IMG/VR virus record: IMGVR_UViG_3300044846_004119
Span: 62,001-126,000 of that record
Length of the DNA: 64,000 nt
Direction: 5' to 3' (one strand)
Source of the DNA: a virus
Shown here in pieces: positions 9,785 through 20,322 of this stretch. Numbering within the stretch: position 1 is the stretch's first letter; every line of letters begins with the position of its first letter. The position numbers and the translations under genes were made by a program. A model generated the notes under the pieces. It saw nothing but the letters and a program-made list of their open reading frames with translations, searched no databases and had not been told where the DNA came from.

Positions 9785-9812
9785 AATCACGGCAAACTGT
9801 CGTGATTTTTTA
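9785..9812 (+). terminator. Intrinsic terminator after nrdA
   Basis: AATCACG (9785-9791) pairs with CGTGATT (9801-9807), extended by two inner pairs, and is followed by a long T run. It separates the nucleotide-metabolism unit from the virion unit. Confidence 0.9.
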
Positions 9813-9820
9813 TTTTACTC

Positions 9821-9828
9821 TATTTATA
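9821..9828 (+). promoter_or_regulatory. TATTTATA box opening the virion block
   Basis: TATTTATA lies directly after the nrdA terminator and 30 bases before the ATG at 9859. A second copy, TATTTATT, is at 9848-9855. It is the natural place for a promoter of the baseplate operon. Confidence 0.5.
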
Positions 9829-9858
9829 AGAAATAATCACGACACTATATTTATTGAT

Positions 9859-10317
9859 ATGGCAAATGGAACTACATATGGGATTAATTTTCCTTTTAGA
9901 GATTCTTATGATGGTAAGTATTTAGACCTTTCTGAGGTAAATGATGAAGAAATCAGAACTGATTTAATTCATCTTTTATTGACTAGAAAAGGTACTCGAT
10001 ATTATTTACCTGATTTTGGTACAAGACTATATGAGTTTATATTTGAACCTTTAGATGGACCTACGTTTTCAGAAATTGAAGCGGAGATTAGAGCCTCTGT
10101 TGAAGAGTATATTCCAGGAATAACAATTACTAAGATTGACATAAGTGCGGCTTCCGAAGGGGAGGAAAATAAAGGTACTTATATAAACGACAACGACGAA
10201 AGAGTTTACCGAGTTTCTGATATTGGAACTTTAGAACATACTGCAAGAGTTAAAATTGATTACATCATTACTAATGATGCTTTTAACAATTCAGATTTTG
10301 TAATTATAAATATTTAA
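9859..10317 (+). CDS. 25: Baseplate wedge protein gp25 (lysozyme-like fold)
   Basis: 152 residues from the ATG at 9859. An upstream in-frame GTG at 9802 lies inside the terminator stem and is rejected as the start. The GPW/gp25 family pattern is clear: an N-terminal segment beginning FPFRDSYDGKYL, then LIHLLLTRKGTRYYLPDFGTR (the conserved L-T-x-x-G-x-R-x-x-x-P-x-x-G motif), a second G-L-rich region, and a C-terminal beta part. In T4-like phages gp25 joins the wedge to the inner baseplate near the sheath initiator. The gene comes immediately before gp6, as in contractile tails. Confidence 0.88.
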   Translation: MANGTTYGINFPFRDSYDGKYLDLSEVNDEEIRTDLIHLLLTRKGTRYYLPDFGTRLYEFIFEPLDGPTFSEIEAEIRASVEEYIPGITITKIDISAASEGEENKGTYINDNDERVYRVSDIGTLEHTARVKIDYIITNDAFNNSDFVIINI

Positions 10318-10323
10318 TGATAT

Positions 10324-12162
10324 ATGGCTAACAAGAAAATATCATACACAACTAGAGACTTCCAATCAATTAGAACTGAGTTAATAAATTTTACAAGAAC
10401 TTATTATCCTGACACTATTGATAACTTTAACGACGCCTCAGTTTTTTCAGTATTGTTGGACTTAAACGCAGCTGTAACTGACAACTTACAATTTAACATT
10501 GATAGAAGTGTTCAGGAAACTGTATTACAATATGCACAACAAAGGTCATCAATTTTTAATATTGCAAGAACTTACGGATTAAAAGTTCCTGGACTTAGAC
10601 CGTCAGTCTCATTAGTTGACTTTTCAATTACGGTACCCGCATTTGGGGATAAGGAAGATTTAAGATACTGTGGTATCTTAAGAAGAGGTTCCCAAGCTAA
10701 TGGTGCTGGTCAAGTTTTTGAAACAATTTACGATATTGACTTTACATCAGCAATAAACGCCGAAGGTTATCCTAATAGATTAAAAATACCTAATTTTGAT
10801 TCTAATAATAAATTAATTAATTATACCATTGTTAAAAGAGAAACTGTTGTTAATGGTATTACAAAAGTTTTTAAAAGAGTTATAACATCGTCTGATGTTA
10901 AACCATTTTTAGAAATATTTTTACCTGAAAAAAATGTATTAGGGGTTACAAGTGTTTTATTAAAAGATGGTACGCAATACGCTAATATTCCTACTACCCA
11001 AGAATTTTTAGGTTCCAACAATAGATGGTATGAAGTTAAAGCGTTAGTTGAAGATAGAGTATTTATTGAAGACCCAACAAAAGTTTCTGATAATCCGGGA
11101 ATTAAAGTGGGTAAGTACGTCCAAACAAATGATAAATTTATTACTGAGTACACACCTGAAGGATTTTTTAAAATGACATATGGTGGTGGTAGTCAATCTG
11201 CGGATGAACAATTAAGGGAGTTTGCAAAAAATGGGTTCACATTAGATTTAAATAAATATTCAAATAACTTTGCTTTAGGTAGTGTTCTTAAAGCTAATAG
11301 TACATTATTTGTACAATACCGAGTTGGTGGTGGAACAGGAACTAATTTAGGTGTTAATATTATTAATCAAATAGGCACAGTTTCATTCTTTGTTAATGGT
11401 CCATCAGAATCAGTTAATACAAGTGTTGTTAATTCATTACGTTGTACTAACGTTGTTGCCGCAATTGGTGGGGCAAATTACCCAACAACAGAAGAAGTTA
11501 GAAACTTAGTGGCTTTTAACTTTGCGGCTCAAAATAGAGCAGTAACGGTTAATGACTACGATTCTATAATTAGAACAATGCCGTCACAATTTGGGGCACC
11601 TGCTAAAGTTGCGATTACCGAAGAAAATAATAAAATTAAAATTCAGATGTTATCTTATGACGAATCTGGTAATTTAACTGAAATTGTGTCAAACACATTA
11701 AAAAATAACGTTGCTAACTACCTATCAAACTATAGAATGATTAATGATTACATTTCTATTCAAAGTGCTAATGTTGTTGATTTAGGTGTTACTATTGATG
11801 TGGTGTTAGATAATAGTCAAAACCAAGGGGCGGTTATTTCTCAAATAATTACTATTGTATCTGAGTTCTTTAGTCCTGGTAACAGACAGATGGGGGAAAA
11901 TGTGTATGTGTCCGACCTTAGAAGATTAGTCCAAAGTGAAAACGGGGTTATTGCGGTTTCAGATATGTTATTCTTTAACAAGGTTGGTGGTCAATATTCT
12001 TCATCACAAACATCACAATCTTATATAGACACTAATACGAAACAGATTGGTTTAGTTGACGATACTATTTTTGCTGAACCAAGTCAGACCTATCAAATCC
12101 GATATCCCAACAAAGATATCAACATCAGAGTCAAAAATCTAAAAACGGTTAATTTTTCTTGA
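10324..12162 (+). CDS. 6: Baseplate wedge protein gp6 (gpJ-like)
   Basis: 612 residues, close to T4 gp6 (660). The N-terminus has the characteristic YTTRDFQSIRTELINF followed by a D-x-x-D-A-S region and the NAAVTDNLQFNID helix that is typical of gp6/gpJ dimerisation domains. The C-terminal half contains the repeated beta domains of the family, with the YDSIIRTMP segment corresponding to the conserved D-Y-x-x-x-x-x-x-P motif. It builds the baseplate wedge iris with gp25. Its start is 6 bases after the gp25 stop. Confidence 0.85.
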   Translation: MANKKISYTTRDFQSIRTELINFTRTYYPDTIDNFNDASVFSVLLDLNAAVTDNLQFNIDRSVQETVLQYAQQRSSIFNIARTYGLKVPGLRPSVSLVDFSITVPAFGDKEDLRYCGILRRGSQANGAGQVFETIYDIDFTSAINAEGYPNRLKIPNFDSNNKLINYTIVKRETVVNGITKVFKRVITSSDVKPFLEIFLPEKNVLGVTSVLLKDGTQYANIPTTQEFLGSNNRWYEVKALVEDRVFIEDPTKVSDNPGIKVGKYVQTNDKFITEYTPEGFFKMTYGGGSQSADEQLREFAKNGFTLDLNKYSNNFALGSVLKANSTLFVQYRVGGGTGTNLGVNIINQIGTVSFFVNGPSESVNTSVVNSLRCTNVVAAIGGANYPTTEEVRNLVAFNFAAQNRAVTVNDYDSIIRTMPSQFGAPAKVAITEENNKIKIQMLSYDESGNLTEIVSNTLKNNVANYLSNYRMINDYISIQSANVVDLGVTIDVVLDNSQNQGAVISQIITIVSEFFSPGNRQMGENVYVSDLRRLVQSENGVIAVSDMLFFNKVGGQYSSSQTSQSYIDTNTKQIGLVDDTIFAEPSQTYQIRYPNKDINIRVKNLKTVNFS

Positions 12163-12212
12163 TAATTTATTTTCAAAATAAATGAATTATCATTTGAAAA
12201 TAGTATATAAAC

Positions 12213-12220
12213 TATTTATC
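12213..12220 (+). promoter_or_regulatory. TATTTATC box before giant virion gene
   Basis: TATTTATC lies 14 bases before the ATG at 12235 in the only sizeable gap (72 bases) inside the early baseplate cluster. Same box family as elsewhere; promoter role inferred. Confidence 0.45.
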
Positions 12221-12234
12221 AAAAAAAGACCAAT

Positions 12235-15200
12235 ATGTCCAACTCGTATAGAATAAGAACCAAACCTGGTGTTGATAGCTCAATTAAGATTTTAATTGAC
12301 CAAGAGTTTGAATATTTAGAGATTCTTTCTCTAAAAATATTACAAAGCCAAATTTACACAAGACAGTGTTCCGACTATGGAGTTATTGTTGGTAGAGTTA
12401 GTATTAATAATGGTTTTGGTATTCCTAACGCAAAAGTATCTGTTTTCATACCTTTGGACAGTATGGACGAAAACGACCCTGTTATTTCTGAGTTATATCC
12501 TTACAAAACTTTATCAGATTTAAATGAAGATGGGTATAGATATAATTTATTACCTTATAAACAACAACATCCAGGTCATAATCCTACGGGGACCTTCTTT
12601 ACAAGAGAAGATGTGTTAATCAACCCAACTCTTATTGAAGTTTACGACAAGTACTATAAGTATAATGCGATAACTAATGACAGTGGGGATTATATGATAT
12701 TTGGGGTACCTGTAGGGGCTCAAACGGTTGTTGTTGACCTTGACCTTTCAGATATTGGTGAGTTCTCTTTAGCACCACAAGATTTAATTAGAATGGGGAT
12801 TACTACAGAATCACAAGTTTCTGGGACAAACTTTAAATCATCTACAAATTTACGAGAATTACCTCAAATCATTACTTTCGTTAGAAACCTTGAAGTTGAA
12901 CCATTATGGGGTCAACCTGAAATTTGTAATTTAGGTATTACAAGAACTGATTTTGATTTATCCGCAGAATTTAATATTAACATTACACCTACCGCGATTT
13001 TTATGGGTTCTTTAGTATCATCTATAGAAGAACAGTATGTTAAGAAGAGTTGTAAACCAACCTTAACCTCAGGGGCGCTTTGTTCTTTAGTTGCGGGGCC
13101 TGGTGAGATATTAGCAATTAGACACACAATTGCTCAAGATTCTAACGGACGACCTATATTAGAAACAATTGATTTGGAATCAGGGGGACAAGTTATTGAT
13201 GAAAATGGTACTTGGCTTGTGGATTTGCCGATGAACTTGGATTATGTTATCACTAATGAGTTTGGTGAACAAGTTATTTCAGACAACCCAAAAAATGGTA
13301 TCCCAACAAAAGGTAGGTATCGATTTAAAGTTAAATGGAACCAATCACCATCAGTTTCTGCTGACCCTATTAAAAGGGGGTATTTTTTAGTTCCAAATAT
13401 TAAAGAGTACGGGTGGAAAAAAATTGGAAATATTAACGTAGACCCACTTACTAATAATACCGCAACTGCCTTAAATCGAGACGCGGCACAAAGGTCATAC
13501 GCGTTCAGTTTAGATTGGGCGGATTATGGATTAACGGGGACATCCATGGGTAATCAGATGATTGATGAGGCGATTAGGTGTGAAGATAAATTTTACGAGT
13601 TTCAATACAATAAGGTTTATACTGTATCACAATTAATTACTCAATATAGAAATGGGTATGGTAACTGGAGAATTATTGCGATAAAAGATATTTTAGATAG
13701 TGATGTTAAATGTTCTAGCGACAATAATAAGTTTCCAACAAATGATGCGGTATATAGATTTGATTTAATTTATCTCCTATTTACGATAATGATGTTTGTT
13801 TTTAGACCGATATTATATGTGTTATTACTAATAGTACACATTTTAGCTTTTTTTTTAATGCTTATTGGCCCTATATTAGCAATCATCGCGATAGTTGTCT
13901 ATCTTGTTGTTATTACTATCTGTACATTTATTAATGGGGTGATATGGGTGATTAACGGAATTCCTTTTGTTAGTCTTGATTACTTGGATTGTCCTGATGT
14001 TAAGGATATTAAGGAAACGGTTAACCTCCTGTTAAATTTATATAAAAAATTTACTAATTTAAGACTCCCTAATTTATCATATCCCGACTGTGAATTCTGT
14101 CAATGTACTGATGGAGACGCAATCGTAATTGACAATGCTGATTATCCAGATGCGGTAGCTAATGTTGCACAAACCGCTCAAGAAGCTGGTGCTAATGCGG
14201 TTTTAAGTCCCTTTGAACTTTCAACAAGTTATAACGCGGCCTCACCATATAATACGGATAACCTTGTTTATGAGCAGTTATTTGCGGGGACATCATTAGG
14301 TAATGCTAACCAAGCAAATAATCCATTAACACCTCAAACACGTGCACCAAAACTTATACCAGTGTCGGGTGGCGTGAGTAATCAAGGTAATGATTATGAG
14401 TTTACAACAAGTTTAACTCAAGCGGAAAGATTAAATTTATTTAATACTAAAGCAAAGTTTTTCAGAAACGACATTAATAATAATCCTGGTGGTGGTGTTA
14501 ATATAATTAACGTTTCATTTAATCCTAACGATATTGGTGTTACTCACCAAGATAATGTTATCGTACTTATGGTAGACCCTAGCGCGGCGGAAACTTTTCT
14601 ACCTGGTAATTTAATAACTTTTCAAGACCCTGCAAACTCTACTGACCCTAATATGACAGGGTTTACGTCTATTAATGATTATGGTACTACGAGTAGTACA
14701 GGTACTACGGTTAATAATAAACCAGGTAGTACTTCAAATGTTGGTAATATTACAGTCCAATATGCCGATTATACAAACGGTAATGGTCCTGCATTGACTA
14801 AAACATATACTAGTCAACAAGCTGATAATGATGCGCAGTACGCAAAATTCCCAATGGATGTTGAGTATTTCCAAGTAATTACCGCACAGACTTATTCCGA
14901 CTATTTTACAATATGTAACCAACCAGGAAGTTTTGGTGCTTATCATGGTTTAATAAATAGATTTATTAATAACCATATGAAATTCAATAGAATTTATGGT
15001 AAATCTTTTGGGTCAGGATTTTGGATAAATGAGTTAAATATTAATTATCCCGGCGCATTTCCACTAATAAAACCTAGTCTTTATTTCCCTGAATTTAATG
15101 AACAAATTGTTGTTTTTTTAGTTAGAGGGGTTGACCCGTATTCTACAAGAAGTAATTGTGAATACGACCTCAGTGTTTTGTATGGTGATGTTGTGACAGC

Positions 15201-17721
15201 TTCTTCAATTTCTAATACATGGGGTTTTACTAACAGAGTAAAAGTTACTAGTGGTGTTGGTGGGGCGCCTAAATATCATTTAAATCAACCAATTAAACCT
15301 GGTTTTAAAAATATTAGACATAATTTAACAAATAATTTTGATACCGATACTTATAGTGGTCAAAAATTATATTTTGATTCCTTCCATTATCAACCGAGTC
15401 CGACTGGCCCCGCGGCTTTTAGTGGATTTAATTCTAATTTACAAACTTACTATTCTTCATTAGATAATGGTAGTATGTCGTTCACACCTCAAGTTGGTAC
15501 TCCTAGTTTAGAGACTGGTTTTAATTCTGACACAACTTACGGTGTTAATGTTGATGGTAACATTAATTACTTTGCTAGAGAATTTAATTCACAACCAGGT
15601 TTAATTGACCCAAATACAAATAACTACCTCGCTCCCATAAACCCTTATAATGTTCCAAACACTAATTTTCCCAACACTGTAAGTCGTGGATATTACGATA
15701 ATGAAATTATTGAAGGAGGGTCTGGAATGTATTGTCAAACTTTTGTAAGAGCACTTAGCGTAGCGGCAAGTATAGGTGGAACCTACGACTATAAATCATA
15801 TTATTATGCACCAAAATACCCTATTGCTAACATGTCATATAATTTGGGTGGTAGTCGAAAAATAATAATGAGGTCAGATAGATTACCTACATCTACTACA
15901 TTACAAAACAATTTAAATAATAGTTTTGCATTACATAACAATGTTAATTTCTCAGTATATTCAATTAGTGATGATGGTACTTCAGTGCAAGCTCAAGGTG
16001 TTGGTGGCGGCCAATCGGGAAGTATAACGGGTAATACTGCGGACTCATTAAGTGATGGTGAGACGGAACCTCAAATTATTAGTTCAGTTATTGACTCATT
16101 CAACTGTGGGGCGATGATTAATTTAGACTGTTATAAAGAGGTTAATGGAGAGTTAGTTGTTGATTATACAGGGCCTTGTGGGTATACCTTTTGGAACAAG
16201 AAACTGGTGACAAAGGGATGTTATACTTTTATAACTACAATTTTTTTATCATTAGTCTCAGACTTTAAATTATTAACCGAGTGGGTTAGTCGTTTATTAA
16301 TAACATTTGCCGCATGTCGAAACGTGTGGGGACATCTGTTCACAAATAATTGGATTAATGGTACTTTATACGCATTTAATTTTAATAATGATGTCACATT
16401 TACATCTCCATTATCACCAAATCCAAATCAAGCAAGATATTCTTATTGTGATGATGTGGTTATATTACATAATAATACTAACAATTTTTATTATAGAAGT
16501 AGCCCATGGGACCGAATTGAGTTTATTGGACAAAATAGAGCAACACCAAATACTTTTACTTCGGCATTATTTGGGGGGTATGGTGGAAATATGTATAATT
16601 TATTATACCCAACGACCATTATGGATTTAGGTCCAAGAAATGATTATTTACAAGATATTGTAATGTCAGATAAATATGATGGATATGTTGCTAATAAATT
16701 AAAATCAACTACTTTCTCAGATGTTACTGAATTATTAAATTTGTTCGTAATTACTAGGTTGGCTAATTCAAGTTTCTTACAACTATTAATTGGTGGAGGA
16801 AATGTGTTCTCATATTTTAGTAGAGTTAAAAATATGGTTGATGGGGATTACGCTCAGTCGATTTCAATTAATTCAGAACTTGGAGTTGCACCATTTCAAT
16901 CGGCAAATTACCCCGACAGACCTGGACAAGATTCTATTTATATTAATACGCTTTCAGATGATGACCAAGTATTTGGAATATTCTATCAATCAGATACAAG
17001 ACTAAGAGATTTAATTAGCCCAAAAAGGACAATTATTGACGATACTGTTCCGGCAACTAATGTGTGCGCGTTTAGTAATATTGAAGTTTCTTCCCAAGAC
17101 GTTCCATTTTATCAATGGGAAGTTAGGACAAATAAAGTTGGTTCAAACGATAGTATTTTTGGTAGTCAAGTTAATGGGTGGATGACTGACCCGTTATCTA
17201 CAACTAGTTTCTTTACTAAGAAATATCAAAGTTTAGATAGAATAGAATCAGCGTCAAGATATTTTAGAACTAATTCTACCGCAATGACTAAGTACTTTAA
17301 GGGTTATCTATATAGTGTTGAACCAAAGACCGTTACAGGTGTTTGTAGTATTTTTGGTAATGTTTTAACAATTTATTCTCCCATTCCACAACTTTTACAA
17401 GAAGGGTTTGTATTAAGTGCCGCAGGGATTATTCCAAATACTACGATAATAAGTCAATTAACTGTAGCATTACCAAGTACTGTTGCGGGTGGTTCAGGTA
17501 CTTATCTTATTGATACTCCGCAAAATTTTGTTGGAGGGCCATTTACCGCAGTAGGGTTTATATATAGTGCGGATATTATCACTCAAGACCAAAACACCCC
17601 TAAAGGTAGAGTAATAAACACAGGAGCTCCTTTCTATTTCTATTTTGGTTTGAAGAGAGGTGGTACCGCATTTGATAGATTTGTGATTAAATGGGTCGAT
17701 ACTAATGATATAACTGCGTAA
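12235..17721 (+). CDS. Giant baseplate/tail protein, 1828 aa, with internal hydrophobic segment
   Basis: It occupies the place of gp7 in the T4 order (after gp6), but I cannot show homology. Residues about 45-190 look like a carboxypeptidase-regulatory/Ig-like beta fold (GRVSINNGFGIPNAKVSVFIP; later NDSGDYMIFGVPVG). Residues about 510-585 are a long, very hydrophobic region capable of two or three membrane passes, followed by a cysteine cluster (LDCPD, PDCEFCQC). The rest is a very long Asn/Thr/Tyr/Gly-rich beta protein with aromatic patches. The following gene starts 2 bases after its stop. Likely a baseplate wedge or central tail component; the membrane-like segment is unusual for a virion protein. 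Confidence 0.8.
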   Translation: MSNSYRIRTKPGVDSSIKILIDQEFEYLEILSLKILQSQIYTRQCSDYGVIVGRVSINNGFGIPNAKVSVFIPLDSMDENDPVISELYPYKTLSDLNEDGYRYNLLPYKQQHPGHNPTGTFFTREDVLINPTLIEVYDKYYKYNAITNDSGDYMIFGVPVGAQTVVVDLDLSDIGEFSLAPQDLIRMGITTESQVSGTNFKSSTNLRELPQIITFVRNLEVEPLWGQPEICNLGITRTDFDLSAEFNINITPTAIFMGSLVSSIEEQYVKKSCKPTLTSGALCSLVAGPGEILAIRHTIAQDSNGRPILETIDLESGGQVIDENGTWLVDLPMNLDYVITNEFGEQVISDNPKNGIPTKGRYRFKVKWNQSPSVSADPIKRGYFLVPNIKEYGWKKIGNINVDPLTNNTATALNRDAAQRSYAFSLDWADYGLTGTSMGNQMIDEAIRCEDKFYEFQYNKVYTVSQLITQYRNGYGNWRIIAIKDILDSDVKCSSDNNKFPTNDAVYRFDLIYLLFTIMMFVFRPILYVLLLIVHILAFFLMLIGPILAIIAIVVYLVVITICTFINGVIWVINGIPFVSLDYLDCPDVKDIKETVNLLLNLYKKFTNLRLPNLSYPDCEFCQCTDGDAIVIDNADYPDAVANVAQTAQEAGANAVLSPFELSTSYNAASPYNTDNLVYEQLFAGTSLGNANQANNPLTPQTRAPKLIPVSGGVSNQGNDYEFTTSLTQAERLNLFNTKAKFFRNDINNNPGGGVNIINVSFNPNDIGVTHQDNVIVLMVDPSAAETFLPGNLITFQDPANSTDPNMTGFTSINDYGTTSSTGTTVNNKPGSTSNVGNITVQYADYTNGNGPALTKTYTSQQADNDAQYAKFPMDVEYFQVITAQTYSDYFTICNQPGSFGAYHGLINRFINNHMKFNRIYGKSFGSGFWINELNINYPGAFPLIKPSLYFPEFNEQIVVFLVRGVDPYSTRSNCEYDLSVLYGDVVTASSISNTWGFTNRVKVTSGVGGAPKYHLNQPIKPGFKNIRHNLTNNFDTDTYSGQKLYFDSFHYQPSPTGPAAFSGFNSNLQTYYSSLDNGSMSFTPQVGTPSLETGFNSDTTYGVNVDGNINYFAREFNSQPGLIDPNTNNYLAPINPYNVPNTNFPNTVSRGYYDNEIIEGGSGMYCQTFVRALSVAASIGGTYDYKSYYYAPKYPIANMSYNLGGSRKIIMRSDRLPTSTTLQNNLNNSFALHNNVNFSVYSISDDGTSVQAQGVGGGQSGSITGNTADSLSDGETEPQIISSVIDSFNCGAMINLDCYKEVNGELVVDYTGPCGYTFWNKKLVTKGCYTFITTIFLSLVSDFKLLTEWVSRLLITFAACRNVWGHLFTNNWINGTLYAFNFNNDVTFTSPLSPNPNQARYSYCDDVVILHNNTNNFYYRSSPWDRIEFIGQNRATPNTFTSALFGGYGGNMYNLLYPTTIMDLGPRNDYLQDIVMSDKYDGYVANKLKSTTFSDVTELLNLFVITRLANSSFLQLLIGGGNVFSYFSRVKNMVDGDYAQSISINSELGVAPFQSANYPDRPGQDSIYINTLSDDDQVFGIFYQSDTRLRDLISPKRTIIDDTVPATNVCAFSNIEVSSQDVPFYQWEVRTNKVGSNDSIFGSQVNGWMTDPLSTTSFFTKKYQSLDRIESASRYFRTNSTAMTKYFKGYLYSVEPKTVTGVCSIFGNVLTIYSPIPQLLQEGFVLSAAGIIPNTTIISQLTVALPSTVAGGSGTYLIDTPQNFVGGPFTAVGFIYSADIITQDQNTPKGRVINTGAPFYFYFGLKRGGTAFDRFVIKWVDTNDITA

Positions 17722-17722
17722 T

Positions 17723-19519
17723 ATGGGGAATAGAATAGATACTCGAGTAGTTTTAGGGTCATTAAGGTACAAGTCGGCACCTGACACAAACCTAATGTTT
17801 AATGTACCTTTAGTTCAAACTAATAAGGAGAATATTGAATTTGATAGGAATATTAATATTGACTTACAACAAGTTTTTGATGATGAAAGACAAAAATCCG
17901 ATACATTTAGACCTGCGTGCAAGTTCTCATTATTATTTAACAATTCTTATAGTGGGTCAACTAATTACGTACCATTAGAAAATAATTTATATTATGTTAA
18001 CGCTGTTGCAGCTGCTAAACTACAATGTGGGTATAATCCACAAACTGTTCTTTGGTCAGGGTTTCCACAATATAATGAGTTTGACTTTGTTCGCACAGAT
18101 TATAATGTCCCAGGATATACTCAACCACCCAATAATCATATTACTTTTATACCTAAAAGTGCTTCAAGTTATAATTGGAATTTTTTTGTTAGTTATGCTT
18201 ATGATAATGATTTTACAAAACCATTAGAGGCTATTGACCAAAAAAGTGGACAATTATTACAATGGATTTCTGGTGGAGGAATACCATTTATAATTAATAA
18301 CACAACATTTAATGGACAAAATTTAGTATCATTTAGATGTCCGGTAAAACATGGTTTATCTATTGGTGAGCACGTAAAACTTAACTTCAGTTACATTGGA
18401 ATTGACACATTTCAAGTATATTCATTAGGAGACCAAAAATCGGGGAGTGAAGAATACATATTCAATATATATAACGTTGGGTTTACTGGCGCTGTTTTTG
18501 TTAATAATAAAAAAGGTTTTTTTAAAAGAATTATTGATATTGAAAATCCTAATGATACTACCTCACAATATTATGTTAGAAGACATAAATTATTAACTAA
18601 CTCGCAAGACGCGGTATTAGTTAACGCAGGATTTGACCAAAATATTTTTGGTAATAAAAAGAAATTTGAAAGTAGTGGATTTACGCCAAATCGAGTTGCT
18701 AGGGTTTCAACTAAAGAAGGCTCGCAATCATATACACTATCTTTTAATAAAGACATAAATATTAATCCTATTAGAGATAATCAAAAACGACCTATAAGTG
18801 AGTTATTTTTCACTGTCATTTGGAAAGGTTATTTTGGATTAATGTTTGGTACTAAAAAAAATCCAAATGACTATTTAGGTCTTAAACAAGGTTATGAATT
18901 TAATTTACCGGTTGACCCCGCAAACAATCAACCTAGTTCTTGGTGGGAGAACCTAAACAGTTTATCCGACACAACATTTCCTGTTGGTTTTTATAACACA
19001 CCACTTGGTGCTGGTTTAGGGCCTAATTCAGGGCCAATACCATTTACCTATATTGAATCGTTAAAACAAAATGATATTTTAGATGGGGATTTGTGTGAGT
19101 GGAATGAATCGGAACAAAAAGAAAGAGTTATCTCAAAATTATATCATAAGTACAGATTTAACCCATTTGTATTAAGTGTGACAGAACCACAACAATCACC
19201 CTCAAACATGTTTGGGTATTATTATCAACCTCATTACCCAATAAAGATTAGGGATTATTCTGATTATATTGAAACGGGTAGTAAACAATTAACTGAGGGT
19301 ATCCCTGACTATGCGTTTTATTCGCAAAAAACCGATTCATTTATTTGGAGAGATATATACCAATATGGTTTTATTAATAATGGTATTGGGGTTAATTACC
19401 CATTTATTAATGGTACCCATTACCCTTATAATTATAATATTTTTAGAATAATTCCGGAAGGAAGTAATTATGGTATAGAAGGATTAACAACTGACCCTAT
19501 TATCGATGGATGTGAGTAA
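17723..19519 (+). CDS. Unknown virion protein, 598 aa
   Basis: Beta-rich and Asn/Tyr/Phe-rich with no signal peptide or membrane segment. The start is 2 bases after the giant gene and the 3' end overlaps the next gene by 14 bases, indicating translational coupling within the baseplate operon. By position it could correspond to a wedge component (gp8/gp9 region of T4), but no motif confirms this. The long runs of alternating polar and aromatic residues resemble other baseplate periphery proteins. Confidence 0.78.
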   Translation: MGNRIDTRVVLGSLRYKSAPDTNLMFNVPLVQTNKENIEFDRNINIDLQQVFDDERQKSDTFRPACKFSLLFNNSYSGSTNYVPLENNLYYVNAVAAAKLQCGYNPQTVLWSGFPQYNEFDFVRTDYNVPGYTQPPNNHITFIPKSASSYNWNFFVSYAYDNDFTKPLEAIDQKSGQLLQWISGGGIPFIINNTTFNGQNLVSFRCPVKHGLSIGEHVKLNFSYIGIDTFQVYSLGDQKSGSEEYIFNIYNVGFTGAVFVNNKKGFFKRIIDIENPNDTTSQYYVRRHKLLTNSQDAVLVNAGFDQNIFGNKKKFESSGFTPNRVARVSTKEGSQSYTLSFNKDININPIRDNQKRPISELFFTVIWKGYFGLMFGTKKNPNDYLGLKQGYEFNLPVDPANNQPSSWWENLNSLSDTTFPVGFYNTPLGAGLGPNSGPIPFTYIESLKQNDILDGDLCEWNESEQKERVISKLYHKYRFNPFVLSVTEPQQSPSNMFGYYYQPHYPIKIRDYSDYIETGSKQLTEGIPDYAFYSQKTDSFIWRDIYQYGFINNGIGVNYPFINGTHYPYNYNIFRIIPEGSNYGIEGLTTDPIIDGCE

Positions 19520-20321
19520 CAAATATAAATTTATATTACCGACAACGGATAAATATATTAATTTGCCAATAGAACTTAAATGGGATTTTTATGGTAGAGA
19601 CGATAGTATTGAAATTTTCCAAGAAGAAGTTGTTGAAGATATCATAGGAGTTCCTGATGATTTTGAGATTTTAAGATTTGCCCACGATACTTACAGATTT
19701 GGAAACTCTTTTGAAGATACTAAAATAAATTATGAATTTAATTTCTATAACGGTAACCCAAATACTGTTGGAACCTCAACAATTGCGAATTGGGTATGTA
19801 GTTATTTACCTGAAGGGTTTTCAGCGACAGAAGTTTATTATTATGAAAAACCTTTTACCAAATCATTTTTTAAGTTAGATTTTTATGATAGTAATAGTGG
19901 TACAAATCAAACTAATTATTTTACTGTGATTTTACCCGTTCAACAGGGTCTTACTGAAAGTGTTAGTATTTCACCCATAAAACCAAACGTTGATATTAAA
20001 ATACCTTCACAATTTTTAGATTATGTTGGGGACAAAGAAGGATTTTTTTTTTATTGGTTGAGAAAAAAAGAATTTATTGATATTAGTACGTTTTATATGT
20101 CCGCAAAATTTTTTGATGCCAGATTAGGTGTATTTGTTAAAATGATGACAGTACCACAATCCACGTTACCTAATGTCTTTTTATTTAATGGTGAAGATAA
20201 GTTTTATTATAAAGTTGTTTTAAACTCTGTTAATCAAACCTATAGAATTTTTAACATTTCTAACGGACTTAGAGTTGGTGAGGGAACCCCCATAAAATGG
20301 TATGAATATGTAAACCCATAA
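19506..20321 (+). CDS. Unknown virion protein, 271 aa
   Basis: The ATG at 19506 lies inside the end of the preceding gene (14-base overlap). The protein is beta-rich with many aromatic residues and a C-terminal segment YKVVLNSVNQTYRIFNIS that looks like beta-sandwich repeats. No membrane segment. The next gene begins 2 bases after its stop. Virion role by context; family unknown. Confidence 0.75.
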   Translation: MDVSNKYKFILPTTDKYINLPIELKWDFYGRDDSIEIFQEEVVEDIIGVPDDFEILRFAHDTYRFGNSFEDTKINYEFNFYNGNPNTVGTSTIANWVCSYLPEGFSATEVYYYEKPFTKSFFKLDFYDSNSGTNQTNYFTVILPVQQGLTESVSISPIKPNVDIKIPSQFLDYVGDKEGFFFYWLRKKEFIDISTFYMSAKFFDARLGVFVKMMTVPQSTLPNVFLFNGEDKFYYKVVLNSVNQTYRIFNISNGLRVGEGTPIKWYEYVNP

Positions 20322-20322
20322 T

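Noticed and set aside
9802-9858. GTG start for the gp25 gene
   Set aside because: It lies inside the nrdA terminator stem and would add a hydrophobic, non-family leader; ATG at 9859 fits the family N-terminus.
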